A stretch of DNA of 64,000 bases from Planctomycetaceae bacterium (GTDB lineage: Bacteria > Planctomycetota > Planctomycetia > Planctomycetales > Planctomycetaceae): the NCBI GenBank assembly GCA_002726205.1, contig PBSL01000058.1, positions 1 to 64,000 on the forward strand. The letters run 5' to 3'. Below are positions 38,468-47,900 of the stretch, piece after piece (position 1 is the first letter of the stretch; each line of letters starts with the position of its first letter). Made by a program: the position numbers and the translations under genes. Under the pieces are notes generated by a model that was not told where the DNA came from, searched no databases, and saw only the letters and a program-made list of their open reading frames with translations.

Positions 38468-40981
38468 ATGGGTCGGATCTTGAACAGGCTGGTTTTGAGC
38501 ACGGTGGTTACCGTGCTGTCTCTGTCGCTGGTGGCTTCGGCTGCTGCTCCGATAAAGCCCAAGGGGCTGGGAGATCCCGGTACTCTGACATCGCTGAAGG
38601 TCGCTCCCAACCTCAAGGGGGTTGGGATCACGGTTCGAGGCCGCGATGCCCGTCAGCAGTTGTATGTCACCGGAGTCTACTCCAGTGGCCAACTGCGTGA
38701 TCACACCCATTCGGTCAAGTACAAGGCCGCCCCGGCCGGGATCGTTACCGTCGACAAGAGTGGCCTGGTGATACCGGTGAGCGACGGCGATGCCGTGGTG
38801 ACCGCGATCGGTGCCGGCGGAAAGACCGCCACACTGAAGGTTCGCGTCGAAGGCGTGGTCAAGCAGATCCCGATCAACTTCGGGAACCAGATCGTACCGA
38901 TCTTTACCAAGCTCGGCTGCAACAGCGGCGGATGCCACGGCAAGGCGAGTGGCCAGAACGGTTTCAAGTTGTCGCTGCTGGGTTTCTACCCCAATGACGA
39001 TTTCGAGTTCCTGGTCAAGGAGGGGCGCGGTCGTCGGTTGTCTCCCTCGTCACCGGCAAGCAGCCTGCTGCTGACGAAATCCGTCGGCAGTTCACCGCAC
39101 GGTGGCGGCAAGCGAATGGACGTTGGGAGCTACGAGTACCGGATGGTCTTTCGCTGGATCGAGCAGGGCATGCCCGAGGGCAGCGACTCGGATCCGGTCG
39201 TGGTCAATATCAAATGCTACCCCGCCACACGCCTGATGAATCCCGGCAGTGATCAGCAGATCACCACGATCGCCACCTACAGCGACGGCACCGTCGAGGA
39301 TGTCACCCGGATGGCGCTCTACGAGGCCAACGACACCGAGATGGCCGAGGCGACCGTGACCGGACTGATCAAGACGCTCGATCTGGCCGGCGAAGTCGCC
39401 ATCATGGCTCGTTACCAGGGGCAGGTGGCGACCTTCCGTGCCACGGTGCCGCTGGGAGCCGAACTCGGGCAGTTGCCCGCCGAAAAGAACCTGATCGACA
39501 AGGCCGTCTTCGGCAAGCTCAAGCTGCTGGGGATTCCCGCTTCACCGGTCTGCGACGACGCCACGTTCATGCGTCGGGTGCATGTCGACGTGACCGGGAC
39601 CCTGCCCGCCCAGGTAGACGTTGCCAAGTTCCTGGCCGACAAGGACCCCAAGAAACGGGACAAGATGATCGACCGTCTGCTCGACAGTCCCGAGTACGCC
39701 GACTATTTCACCAACAAGTGGAACATGGTCCTGCGGAACAAGAAGCGGGGCAACGACGACACCGGGTCGACCTACGCCTTCTACCGCTGGATCTGGAACA
39801 GCCTCTATACCAATCGGCCTTACGATCAGTTTGTCCGTGAGATCATTGCGGCGTCGGGCCAGTGGACCGAGTCGCCGGCGGTTGTCTGGTATCGCGAGGT
39901 CGACCAGGTCAATGAGCAGGTCGAGGACACGGCGCAGCTGTTTCTCGGATTGCGGATCCAGTGTGCCCGCTGCCATCACCACCCCTTCGAGCGGTGGAGC
40001 CAGAACGACTACTACGGTTTCTCGGCCTTCTTCAGCCGGGTGACCAAGAAGAACATCAACCTGCCTGGCTTCTCTCGCCAGGCACGCGATCGCCGGATTG
40101 TTCACAATCCCGGCAGCGCCACTGCGAAGAATCCCCGCAACGGCCTCAGCCTCAAGCCGGCCGGTCTGGGTTCAGAACCGCTGGAGATCGCAGCCGACCG
40201 GGATCCCCGGCAACTGCTGGCTGACTGGATGGCAAAGAAGGACAACCCGTTCTTCGCCCACGCCCTGGTCAATCGCTACTGGAAGCACTTCTTTGATCGA
40301 GGCATTGTCGAACCCGAAGATGACATGCGGGCGACCAACCCGCCGTCGAATCCTCAGCTGCTGGAAGGGTTGGCCGGGCACTTCATCACGAGTGGTTTCG
40401 ACCTGAAGGGGCTGGTGCGGACGATCTGTCAGTCGAATACCTACCAGCTCAGCTCGCTGCCGAACGACCACAACCTCAAGGACAAGCAGAACTTCTCGCG
40501 GTACTACCCGAAGCGACTGACCGCCGAGGTGCTCTACGATGCCTTCCACCAGGTCACCGGGACCACCCAGGGCTACGGCGGGCTGCCTGTTGGCACCCGG
40601 GCCGTGCAGCTGCCCGATCCGTCGAAGGGTCCCTACTTCCTGAAGGTCTTTGGACAGCCCCAGGCGGATACCGCTTGCGAGTGTGAGCGGTCGCAGGAGG
40701 CCAACCTGGCCCAGAGCCTGCACCTGCTCAACAGTTCCGAGGTCCAGAACAAAATCGCCAACGGCAGTGGCCGCGCGGCAAAACTGGCCGGAGAAAAGGA
40801 ACGAGCCAACGACGACAAGGTCAAGGAACTCTATCGCTGGGTCTACTCCCGGCAACCTGACTCCGACGAGATGAAGATCGCCCTGGCGCACCTTGCCAAG
40901 CACGAGAAGAACGTCAAGGTCGCCTGGGAGGATATTGTCTGGGCCCTGATCAATACCAAGGAATTCCTCTTCAACCACTAG
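38468..40981 (+). CDS. Secreted DUF1549/DUF1553 protein with Ig-like domain and Cys-His motifs
   Basis: About 837 residues from ATG 38468, preceded by GAGAGGAA. A signal peptide (residues 1-27) leads to a bacterial Ig-like (BIG2) domain at about 40-125 (VTVDKSGLVIPVSDGDAVVTAIG). Residues about 145-245 contain CNSGGCHGKASG (a CX4CH pattern) in a cytochrome-like segment. A DUF1549 domain (about 345-545) includes CARCHHHPFERW (a CxxCH pattern), and a DUF1553 domain (about 575-830) ends the protein (LVNRYWKHFFDRG; LLNSSEVQNKI). This architecture is characteristic of planctomycetes, with predicted periplasmic or surface location; function is unproven. First of three large secreted-protein genes. 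Confidence 0.96.
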   Translation: MGRILNRLVLSTVVTVLSLSLVASAAAPIKPKGLGDPGTLTSLKVAPNLKGVGITVRGRDARQQLYVTGVYSSGQLRDHTHSVKYKAAPAGIVTVDKSGLVIPVSDGDAVVTAIGAGGKTATLKVRVEGVVKQIPINFGNQIVPIFTKLGCNSGGCHGKASGQNGFKLSLLGFYPNDDFEFLVKEGRGRRLSPSSPASSLLLTKSVGSSPHGGGKRMDVGSYEYRMVFRWIEQGMPEGSDSDPVVVNIKCYPATRLMNPGSDQQITTIATYSDGTVEDVTRMALYEANDTEMAEATVTGLIKTLDLAGEVAIMARYQGQVATFRATVPLGAELGQLPAEKNLIDKAVFGKLKLLGIPASPVCDDATFMRRVHVDVTGTLPAQVDVAKFLADKDPKKRDKMIDRLLDSPEYADYFTNKWNMVLRNKKRGNDDTGSTYAFYRWIWNSLYTNRPYDQFVREIIAASGQWTESPAVVWYREVDQVNEQVEDTAQLFLGLRIQCARCHHHPFERWSQNDYYGFSAFFSRVTKKNINLPGFSRQARDRRIVHNPGSATAKNPRNGLSLKPAGLGSEPLEIAADRDPRQLLADWMAKKDNPFFAHALVNRYWKHFFDRGIVEPEDDMRATNPPSNPQLLEGLAGHFITSGFDLKGLVRTICQSNTYQLSSLPNDHNLKDKQNFSRYYPKRLTAEVLYDAFHQVTGTTQGYGGLPVGTRAVQLPDPSKGPYFLKVFGQPQADTACECERSQEANLAQSLHLLNSSEVQNKIANGSGRAAKLAGEKERANDDKVKELYRWVYSRQPDSDEMKIALAHLAKHEKNVKVAWEDIVWALINTKEFLFNH

Positions 40982-41032
40982 TCACCAACGGGTGGCTGGC
41001 GAGGGGATTTCCATCCACGCCATAACGTGAAG

Positions 41033-41066
41033 GAAACCCGGTTTCGCCTGGAGCCGGGTTTCTTTC
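41033..41066 (+). terminator. Rho-independent-type terminator after the DUF1549 gene
   Basis: GAAACCCGG (41033-41041) pairs perfectly with CCGGGTTTC (41054-41062) around a 12-base loop, followed by TTT. It lies 52 bases after the stop codon at 40981 and implies that the next gene may have its own promoter. Confidence 0.7.
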
Positions 41067-41225
41067 CTACCTACCCCCGACCTACCCCGAACTGACCCTG
41101 GCCCGCCAGGGTTTCCCGCGTCGATCCGGTTCCACGTTGCCTGCTGGTCAACATCTTGCCAACGGGACAGCACGTTCAACCCGGAAATTCCCGCACACCG
41201 ATGACAACCGCAGGAAGGCATGCCC

Positions 41226-44200
41226 ATGTCATTCGCCCCGCTCAACGACTTGCAACGACTCGGATCGGTTTTGGTCCTGGCCCTGGCCACGCTGCTGGCA
41301 ACCGACACGGCTCAGGCCCAGTTGCCGCAAACGCGGCTCCAGTCGGTCTTTCCACCAGGTGGTCAGATCGGGAGCACCGTGGAACTGACGGTCGCCGGGG
41401 CGGATATCGACGAGGTCAACGCGATGTCGTTCTCGCACCCGGGAATCACCGCCGTGCAGAAGACGACCGAGGCGAACGGGAAAAAGACACCCGTCGCCAA
41501 CACGTTCGTCGTCAAGATCGACGGAAAGGTCCCCGCAGGATTCTACGATGTCCGTATCAGTGGACTCTTCGGTACCAGCAACCCGCGGACATTCGCCGTT
41601 TCGTCGCGAAAGCACTTGCGGGAATCCGAGGCCAACAACGCGTTCACCGAAGCCGACGAGATGGAACTGGGCAGCACCCTGGCCGGGCAAATCGGTGCGG
41701 CTGCCGACGTGGATTACCTGAAATTCACCGGCAAGCAGGGGCAGCGGGTCATCATCGACTGCCAGGCCGTGCGGATCGACACGCAGTTGAACGCGGTCGT
41801 GGAGGTCTATCGCCACACCGGAAACCGGGTTCAGAGATTGGCTTTCGGACGCCGTCAAATCGGTCACGATCCCCTGGCGGATGTCACGTTGCCGGCTGAT
41901 GGCGAGTACATCGTGCGGATTTTCGACGAGAGGTACAGCGGGGGCGGTACGTACGGTTACCTGTTGACGGCTCACACCGGGCCGCACATCGACTATGTGC
42001 AACCGGCCGCCGGCGAACCCGGAAAAACCGGGACTTTCACACTGTTTGGCCGCAACCTGACCGGGGGGCAACCGTCCGGCGTCCGTATCGACGGCCGTGA
42101 ACTGCAGAGGCTGGTCGTCAAGATCGCCGTTCCCAAGACCGGGCTCGACCGGACCATCGGCGGTCGTGTCGAGGCGGTCAGTGCCGGACTGGATGCCTTC
42201 GAGTATTCACTGAAGACCGATTCGGGCGTCTCCAACCCCGTGCCGATCTACTTCACCAGCGGGGCGACGGCTGTTGAAGCCGAGCCCAACAACACCGCCG
42301 AGAAGGCACAGAAGATCCAGGTGCCCGGCGAGGTGACCGGCCAATTCCAGTCCCGCGGCGACGAGGATGTTTTCGAGTTCGCAGCGAAGGCCGGCGACGC
42401 CTATTGGCTGGAAGTCTTCTCGCAGCGGATCGGCGCCCCGGCCGATCCGTACCTGATCGTTGACCAGGTCCAGGTGGACAAGGAGGGCAAGGAAACCGCC
42501 CCGAAACGATTGACGGCCCAGGATGACAACGGGGCCAACCTCTTCGGTAACCACTTCGATACGCTGACCGACGATCCCGTCTACAAGTTCACCGCACCGG
42601 CCGAGGGCAAGTACCGGATCACCGTTCGCGATCGCAACTTCGAGGCCCGTGGGTCGGCCCGCATGGTCTACCGCCTGGCGATCCGCAAGGAAACTCGTGA
42701 TTTCCGTGTCGTGGTCGTTCCCACGTCCCAGAACACCGGGGCGAACAGCAACACCGCGGTGAGTTTCGGCGTCGGCCTGAGAAAGGGCGATCACTTCGTC
42801 GTTCGCGCGTTGGCCTTCCGTCGGGATGGGTTCAACGGGGAGATCGAGATCACTGCCGAGGGACTTCCCAAGGGGGTCATCTGCAAGGGGACCACGATCG
42901 GTGCAGGTCAAACCAGTGCGCCGCTGGTCTTTTCGGCCAGCGAAGATGCTCCCGAGTTGACAGCGGTCGTGAAATTGGTCGCGAAAGCTCGGGTTGAAGA
43001 TCTTGCCAAGGTCAAGATAGTCACCGATGCCGGGAATGCCCTGACCGCCGCGGTTGCCGCGGTCCCAAAGGCTGCCGCCGCGATCGTGGCGGCGACTGGT
43101 CCGGCGAAGAAGGCTCTCGACGCGAGGACTGTTGCCGAGAAGAAGTACAACGCCGAGAACACGGTCTCGACCGCTGCCGCCAAACTCAAGGCCACGGCCG
43201 ACAAGAAGGTGGTGGACACCAAGAAGGCAGCCGCTGCCGCCGGGACCGCTGCCGCTGCGGCCAAGAAGAAATCGACCGCTGCGGCCAAGGCTCTTGCTGA
43301 TGCCCAGGCGGCCGCGAAGAAGGCCGCCGATGATGCAGCCAAGAAGAAGGCGGCCGCTGCGGTCAAGGCCGCCACCACGGCCAAGGCCGCCGCCGACAAG
43401 GCGGCTGCCGATACCGCCAAGACGGCCACGACCACCAAGAAGGCCGCCGACGACGCGGCCAAGGCCAAGACCGCTGCCGACAAGAAGGCGACCGACACCG
43501 CCAACCTCACCAAGGCCTCCAAGAGCGTTTTGGACAAGGCCGACGCCGCTTCCAAGGCCGCGCAGGCCAAGCTGGTCGCCGCGCAGAAGGCCAAGACCGA
43601 CGCCGACAAGAAGGTGGTGCAGACGACCGCTGCACTGGCTGCAGCCAAGACAGCCAGGGATGCTGCCGCGCGGCAGGTGACTCACATCGCCCGCACCGGG
43701 ACCATCGTGATCGATGGCAACCAGAACCAGACGGCCGTTTCGCGACTGTCGCAGTCGCTGGTCGTTTCGGTCATGAAGGAAAAGGCTCCCTTCCAGGCGC
43801 AGACGAATATCTTTCGCGTTGATGCCAACCGCAACCGGCAGATCCTTGTTCCCGTCAAGCTGGCCAAGAGAGACGGATTCGACAACAAGGTGACCCTGAC
43901 ATTCGTCGGGCAGCCCAAGAATATCCAGGTTCAGAACAAGCCGATCAACAAGGGCAAGAACTCGGAGGTCCTGCGGATCTTCCTGCCGGCCAACGCGCCC
44001 CTGGGAACTTATGCTCTGTATCTGAGGAGCCAGGGCGAGGTTGCCTACCGTCGCAACGTCTTTCGTGTTGAGCGGGTCAAGGCCGAACAGACCAAGGTCA
44101 CCGCGACCCTGAAACCAGCCGCCGACGCCTTGAAGGCTGCGACGGCCGTCAAGGTGAAAGCCGACAAGTTGGCTGCTGACACCGCGAAGGCTGCCGAAGC

Positions 44201-44879
44201 AGCGAAGAAGGCCGCCGCCGCCGCCGCCAAGAAACTGACCGACGCCCAGGCCGCGGCCAAGAAGGCCGCCGATGACGCGGCCAAGAAAAAGGCCGCCGCC
44301 GCCGTCAAGGCGGCGACAGAAGCCAAGGCCAAGGCCGACAAGCTGGCGGCCGATACCAAGAAAGCCGCCGATACGGCGGCCGCTGCCAAGGTCAAGTCCG
44401 ACGCAACGGCCAAGCAGGCCACCGACAAGGACAAGGCCGCCAAGGCCGCCAAGGCCGCTGCCGACAAGGCCGTGACAGCGGCCAACAACGCGGCCAAGGC
44501 CAAGAAAGTCAACTCCTTTCCGGCCTCGACACCGATCGTGATCAGTATTCGCAACAACCCCGCCACGCTGAAAGCCGACGTGCCCGGGAAAGGCGCCCTC
44601 AAACGAGGAGCCAAGATCGACGTCAAGGTCACCGTGACACGGGCCAACGGTTTCACCGGTCCGGTGACACTCAGCCTGCCGCTGCCGCCGGGTGTTGCCG
44701 ATGTCAGCGCCAAGGCGGTGACGATTCCCGCCGACAAGACCGCCGGCGTGCTGGCGATCTCTGCCGGCCCAAAGGCCACCGAGGGGGCACTGGCCAACAT
44801 GGTCGTGCGGGCCACGATGCAGTACGACGGCCGCGAGGCGTTGGTGGATCAGCCCGTCACGATCAAGGTGGCCAAGTAA
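41226..44879 (+). CDS. Giant secreted PPC/Ig-like protein with Ala/Lys-rich segments
   Basis: About 1217 residues. I chose ATG 41226 because AGGAAGG lies seven bases upstream; ATG 41220 is too close. After a signal peptide (to about residue 33) come a TIG-like domain, a PPC domain (about 135-255, ESEANNAFTEADEM start), another Ig-like segment, a second PPC domain (about 340-490, EAEPNNTAEKAQ start) and beta-sandwich parts. Two long Ala/Lys/Asp tracts (about 605-820 and 955-1100; DNA about 43030-43690 and 44075-44520) predict helical or coiled-coil rods; each is followed by a beta-sandwich segment. Each tract contains one copy of a 26-residue module also found in the next gene. Probable cell-surface protein; role unknown. 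Confidence 0.92.
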   Translation: MSFAPLNDLQRLGSVLVLALATLLATDTAQAQLPQTRLQSVFPPGGQIGSTVELTVAGADIDEVNAMSFSHPGITAVQKTTEANGKKTPVANTFVVKIDGKVPAGFYDVRISGLFGTSNPRTFAVSSRKHLRESEANNAFTEADEMELGSTLAGQIGAAADVDYLKFTGKQGQRVIIDCQAVRIDTQLNAVVEVYRHTGNRVQRLAFGRRQIGHDPLADVTLPADGEYIVRIFDERYSGGGTYGYLLTAHTGPHIDYVQPAAGEPGKTGTFTLFGRNLTGGQPSGVRIDGRELQRLVVKIAVPKTGLDRTIGGRVEAVSAGLDAFEYSLKTDSGVSNPVPIYFTSGATAVEAEPNNTAEKAQKIQVPGEVTGQFQSRGDEDVFEFAAKAGDAYWLEVFSQRIGAPADPYLIVDQVQVDKEGKETAPKRLTAQDDNGANLFGNHFDTLTDDPVYKFTAPAEGKYRITVRDRNFEARGSARMVYRLAIRKETRDFRVVVVPTSQNTGANSNTAVSFGVGLRKGDHFVVRALAFRRDGFNGEIEITAEGLPKGVICKGTTIGAGQTSAPLVFSASEDAPELTAVVKLVAKARVEDLAKVKIVTDAGNALTAAVAAVPKAAAAIVAATGPAKKALDARTVAEKKYNAENTVSTAAAKLKATADKKVVDTKKAAAAAGTAAAAAKKKSTAAAKALADAQAAAKKAADDAAKKKAAAAVKAATTAKAAADKAAADTAKTATTTKKAADDAAKAKTAADKKATDTANLTKASKSVLDKADAASKAAQAKLVAAQKAKTDADKKVVQTTAALAAAKTARDAAARQVTHIARTGTIVIDGNQNQTAVSRLSQSLVVSVMKEKAPFQAQTNIFRVDANRNRQILVPVKLAKRDGFDNKVTLTFVGQPKNIQVQNKPINKGKNSEVLRIFLPANAPLGTYALYLRSQGEVAYRRNVFRVERVKAEQTKVTATLKPAADALKAATAVKVKADKLAADTAKAAEAAKKAAAAAAKKLTDAQAAAKKAADDAAKKKAAAAVKAATEAKAKADKLAADTKKAADTAAAAKVKSDATAKQATDKDKAAKAAKAAADKAVTAANNAAKAKKVNSFPASTPIVISIRNNPATLKADVPGKGALKRGAKIDVKVTVTRANGFTGPVTLSLPLPPGVADVSAKAVTIPADKTAGVLAISAGPKATEGALANMVVRATMQYDGREALVDQPVTIKVAK
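43299..43376 (+). repeat. Ala/Lys module copy 1 (PPC protein)
   Basis: 78 bases encode a 26-residue module (starts DAQAAAKKAADDAA, ends VKAAT). The protein sequence is identical to copies at 44241-44318 and 47136-47213, but 13 and 9 of the 26 codons differ from those copies respectively, all synonymously at the third position. Confidence 0.93.
44241..44318 (+). repeat. Ala/Lys module copy 2 (PPC protein)
   Basis: Same 26-residue module as copy 1, in frame near residue 1006 of the same protein. It is flanked by KKLT upstream, as in copy 3, whereas copy 1 has KALA, so copies 2 and 3 may be closer to each other by context. Copy 2 differs from copy 3 in 12 codons, all synonymous. Confidence 0.93.
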
Positions 44880-44978
44880 CGACTCGCGTAAACGTGGCAG
44901 CGGAGATCGCCTCCGCCGCCAACCGACGAACCACGGAAATTCCAACAGACTGAAAGCCGATTTCGGGGGCACTGACAC

Positions 44979-47900
44979 ATGCGTACTTTCCTGACCCGCA
45001 GCCTGATGATCGCCGGTACTCTCGCCGTGTCACTCCTGGTGGCCACGGCGGCCGACAAGAAAAAGGACGCCAAGGCGCCGGAAATCAAGCCGGAGGATCC
45101 CAAGTTGGGCCGCAAGGTGGATTTCCAACGCGACATCTACCCGATCCTCGAGCAGAACTGTATCGCCTGCCACAACGTGGCGATCAGTGAGAGCAAGCTG
45201 GTCATGGAAGAGATCAAGGACCTCGTCAAAGGAGGCAAGCGAGGAACCTCGCTGGTCGCCAAGCAACCCGACAAGAGCCTGGTCTACCTGGTCGCCGCCC
45301 GCCGGGCCAAGCCGCACATGCCGCCGCTGCCCAACAGCCAGGACGCCAAGGCATTGACACCCCGCGAGCTGGGGATCCTCCGCCAGTGGATCCTGGAAGG
45401 GGCCAGTGGAAGTGAAGGCGGAAAGAAGCGGGCCGTCAAGTTTGCGCCCCTGCCGGTTTCCGCCCGTTCCATCTACAGCGTCGCCATTTCCCCGTGGGAT
45501 CGCTTTGCAGCGGCCGGTCGCGCCAACCAGGTGGAACTCTACGACATCACCCTGGGGGAAAGAGTGTCGAGACTGGTCGATCCGAACCTCAACGGTCTGA
45601 AATTCCAGGACAAGCCGATGTATCCCGGCGGTGCCGCCCATCGCGACTTCGTGCACTCGCTGGCCTTCAGCCCTGATGGCAACCTGCTGGCCACCGGTGG
45701 TTTTCGCGTGGTCAAGTTATGGAAACGGGAACTGGCCCGGCAGGCAGCCAAGCTCGCTGCCCCGGCGGCAATCACCGCCACGGCGGTCAGCGCCGACGGT
45801 CGAACCGCGGCGATCGCCAGCGGTGACAACACCATCCGGCTGCTCAATCTCGCCGACGGAAAACCCGGCAAGATTCTCAAGGGACACACCGCTGCTGTTA
45901 GCGGCCTGTCCTTCTACCCGGCCCCGGAAGAAGCCGCCCGTCTGGCGGCGGCAACCGCTGCTGCCGGGGTGGCCCAGACTGCTGCAGAGACCGCGGCCAG
46001 CGCCGCCGCTGCCGGGGTCAAGGACTTTGACCCGAAAGCACTGAAACTCAAGGGCGATGCAATCGCCGCCGAGAAGAAAAAACGTGCCGATGCCAAGACC
46101 GCGGCCGACAAGGCCGTCGTGGCCGCCAAGGCTGCCGTGGCCACTGCAACGAAGACCCAGGCCGATTTCGACAAGTTGGCCGCCAGCGGGAGCCTGCTGG
46201 TTTCCGGGGGCCAGGACAAGGGACTGCGGATCTGGAAGGTTGTTGATGGCAGCCCGGTTCGGCAGCTGGCCACGCCCGCGGCGATCAACGACGTCACCTT
46301 CACCAAGGACGGCGCCCGCGTCGTGTCGGCACATGCCGACAACCTGGTGCGGGTCTGGAACGTGGTCGAACCAAAACCGGCAGCCAAGAAGAAGGCCGCC
46401 GCTGACAAGAAGAAGAAAAAGGCTGCCGCTGCCGGTCCCCAACCGGCATTGGTGATCAAAGGTCACACCAAGCCCGTCACCGGTGTTGCCTTGATCCTGC
46501 CGGCCGGGACACAGATCGTGACCGCCAGCCAGGATGCCACGGTGCGGATTTTTGATGTGACCAAGGGCAACCAGATCCGCAGCATCGCCGTCGGGGCCCC
46601 GGTCACCGATGTGGCCGCCCGTCCCAATGGGACCGCGATTGCCGCAGCGGCGGGCACCTTTGCCCGGTTGTATGACCTGAATGGCAAACAAGTTGCCGAG
46701 CTCAAAGGAGACGTCGGAGAACAGAGAACGCTTGCCAATACGGTCGAAGAGCAAAGCGTCGCCAAGCAGCTTGTCGGGGTCGCCGACGGCAAACAGAAGG
46801 CGGCCGACAAGACGTCGAAAGAGCGAATCGCAGCAGCCAAGAAGGCGCAAGAAGCCAAGGTCGCAGCTGACAAGAAGGTCGTTGAACAGCAAAAGAAGTT
46901 CAACGCCGCCAAGACCAAAAGTGATGCGGCGACCAAGGCGGCCGACACTGCTGCCAAGGGAGCCGTGACGGCCAAGAAGACGGCCGAGGTCGCGACAAAG
47001 AAGTCGGTCGCGTTGAAGAAGACTGCCGCCGATACGAAGAAAGTCGCCGACGAGATGACCAAGAAGGCGGCCGCTGCCACGAAGGCGGCCGACGCGGCCA
47101 AGAAGGCGGCCGTGGATGCGGCCAAGAAATTGACCGACGCTCAGGCGGCCGCCAAGAAGGCTGCCGATGATGCCGCCAAGAAGAAAGCGGCCGCAGCCGT
47201 CAAGGCCGCGACCGACGCAAAGGCCGCAGCCGACAAGGCAGCTGCCACCACCGCCAAGGCTGCAGCCGACACCAAGAAGGCCGCCGCTGCCGCCACCAAG
47301 AAGTCAACCGATGCCGCGGCCGCCTCGAAGGCCGCCGATGTTGCCAAGACCAAGGGCGATGCCGCGGTCAAGACCGAGCAGGCCAAGGCCGACACGACGA
47401 AGAAGGCCAAGGATGCTGCGGATAAGGAAACCGCCAAGCAGAAAGGTGAACTCAAGAAACAAACCGACGGACAGGCCTCGTCGGTTCGAACACAGAAGCT
47501 CGCTGACAAGGCATCGACTGACGCGCAGGCCAATTTGAAGGCGGCCAATGCAACCAAGACGGCACAGGATGCCTACCAGAAGAAGACTGACGCGATAGTC
47601 ACGACGGCTACCGCAACCGAAAAAGCCGGGAGCGCGAAGCCGATCAGCGTGGTGGCCTTTTCGCCCGATGGCAGCTTTCTTATGACCGGTGGCGCGGACC
47701 AACTGATTCATGTCTGGTATGCGGCCAACGGAAAACCTGTTGAGACCATCAAGGGACATGCTGGGGCGATCACCGCCTTGGCAGTTTCGAACAGCGGGTT
47801 GGTTGTTTCCGGTGGTGCCGACAAGTTGGCGGCCGCCTGGGACCTGACACCTCGCTGGTCGCCTGCCGGGCAGTTGGGAACCAAGCCAGCCACGCCCCTG

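Noticed and set aside
42207-44978. Antisense open frame of about 920 codons opposite the PPC protein
   Set aside because: It is Gly/Leu/Arg-rich shadow of GCC/AAG codon repeats on the other strand; the plus-strand gene has signal peptide, PPC domains and conserved module.
45717-46892. Antisense open frame opposite the WD40 gene
   Set aside because: Low-complexity shadow of an Ala/Lys tract with no family features.
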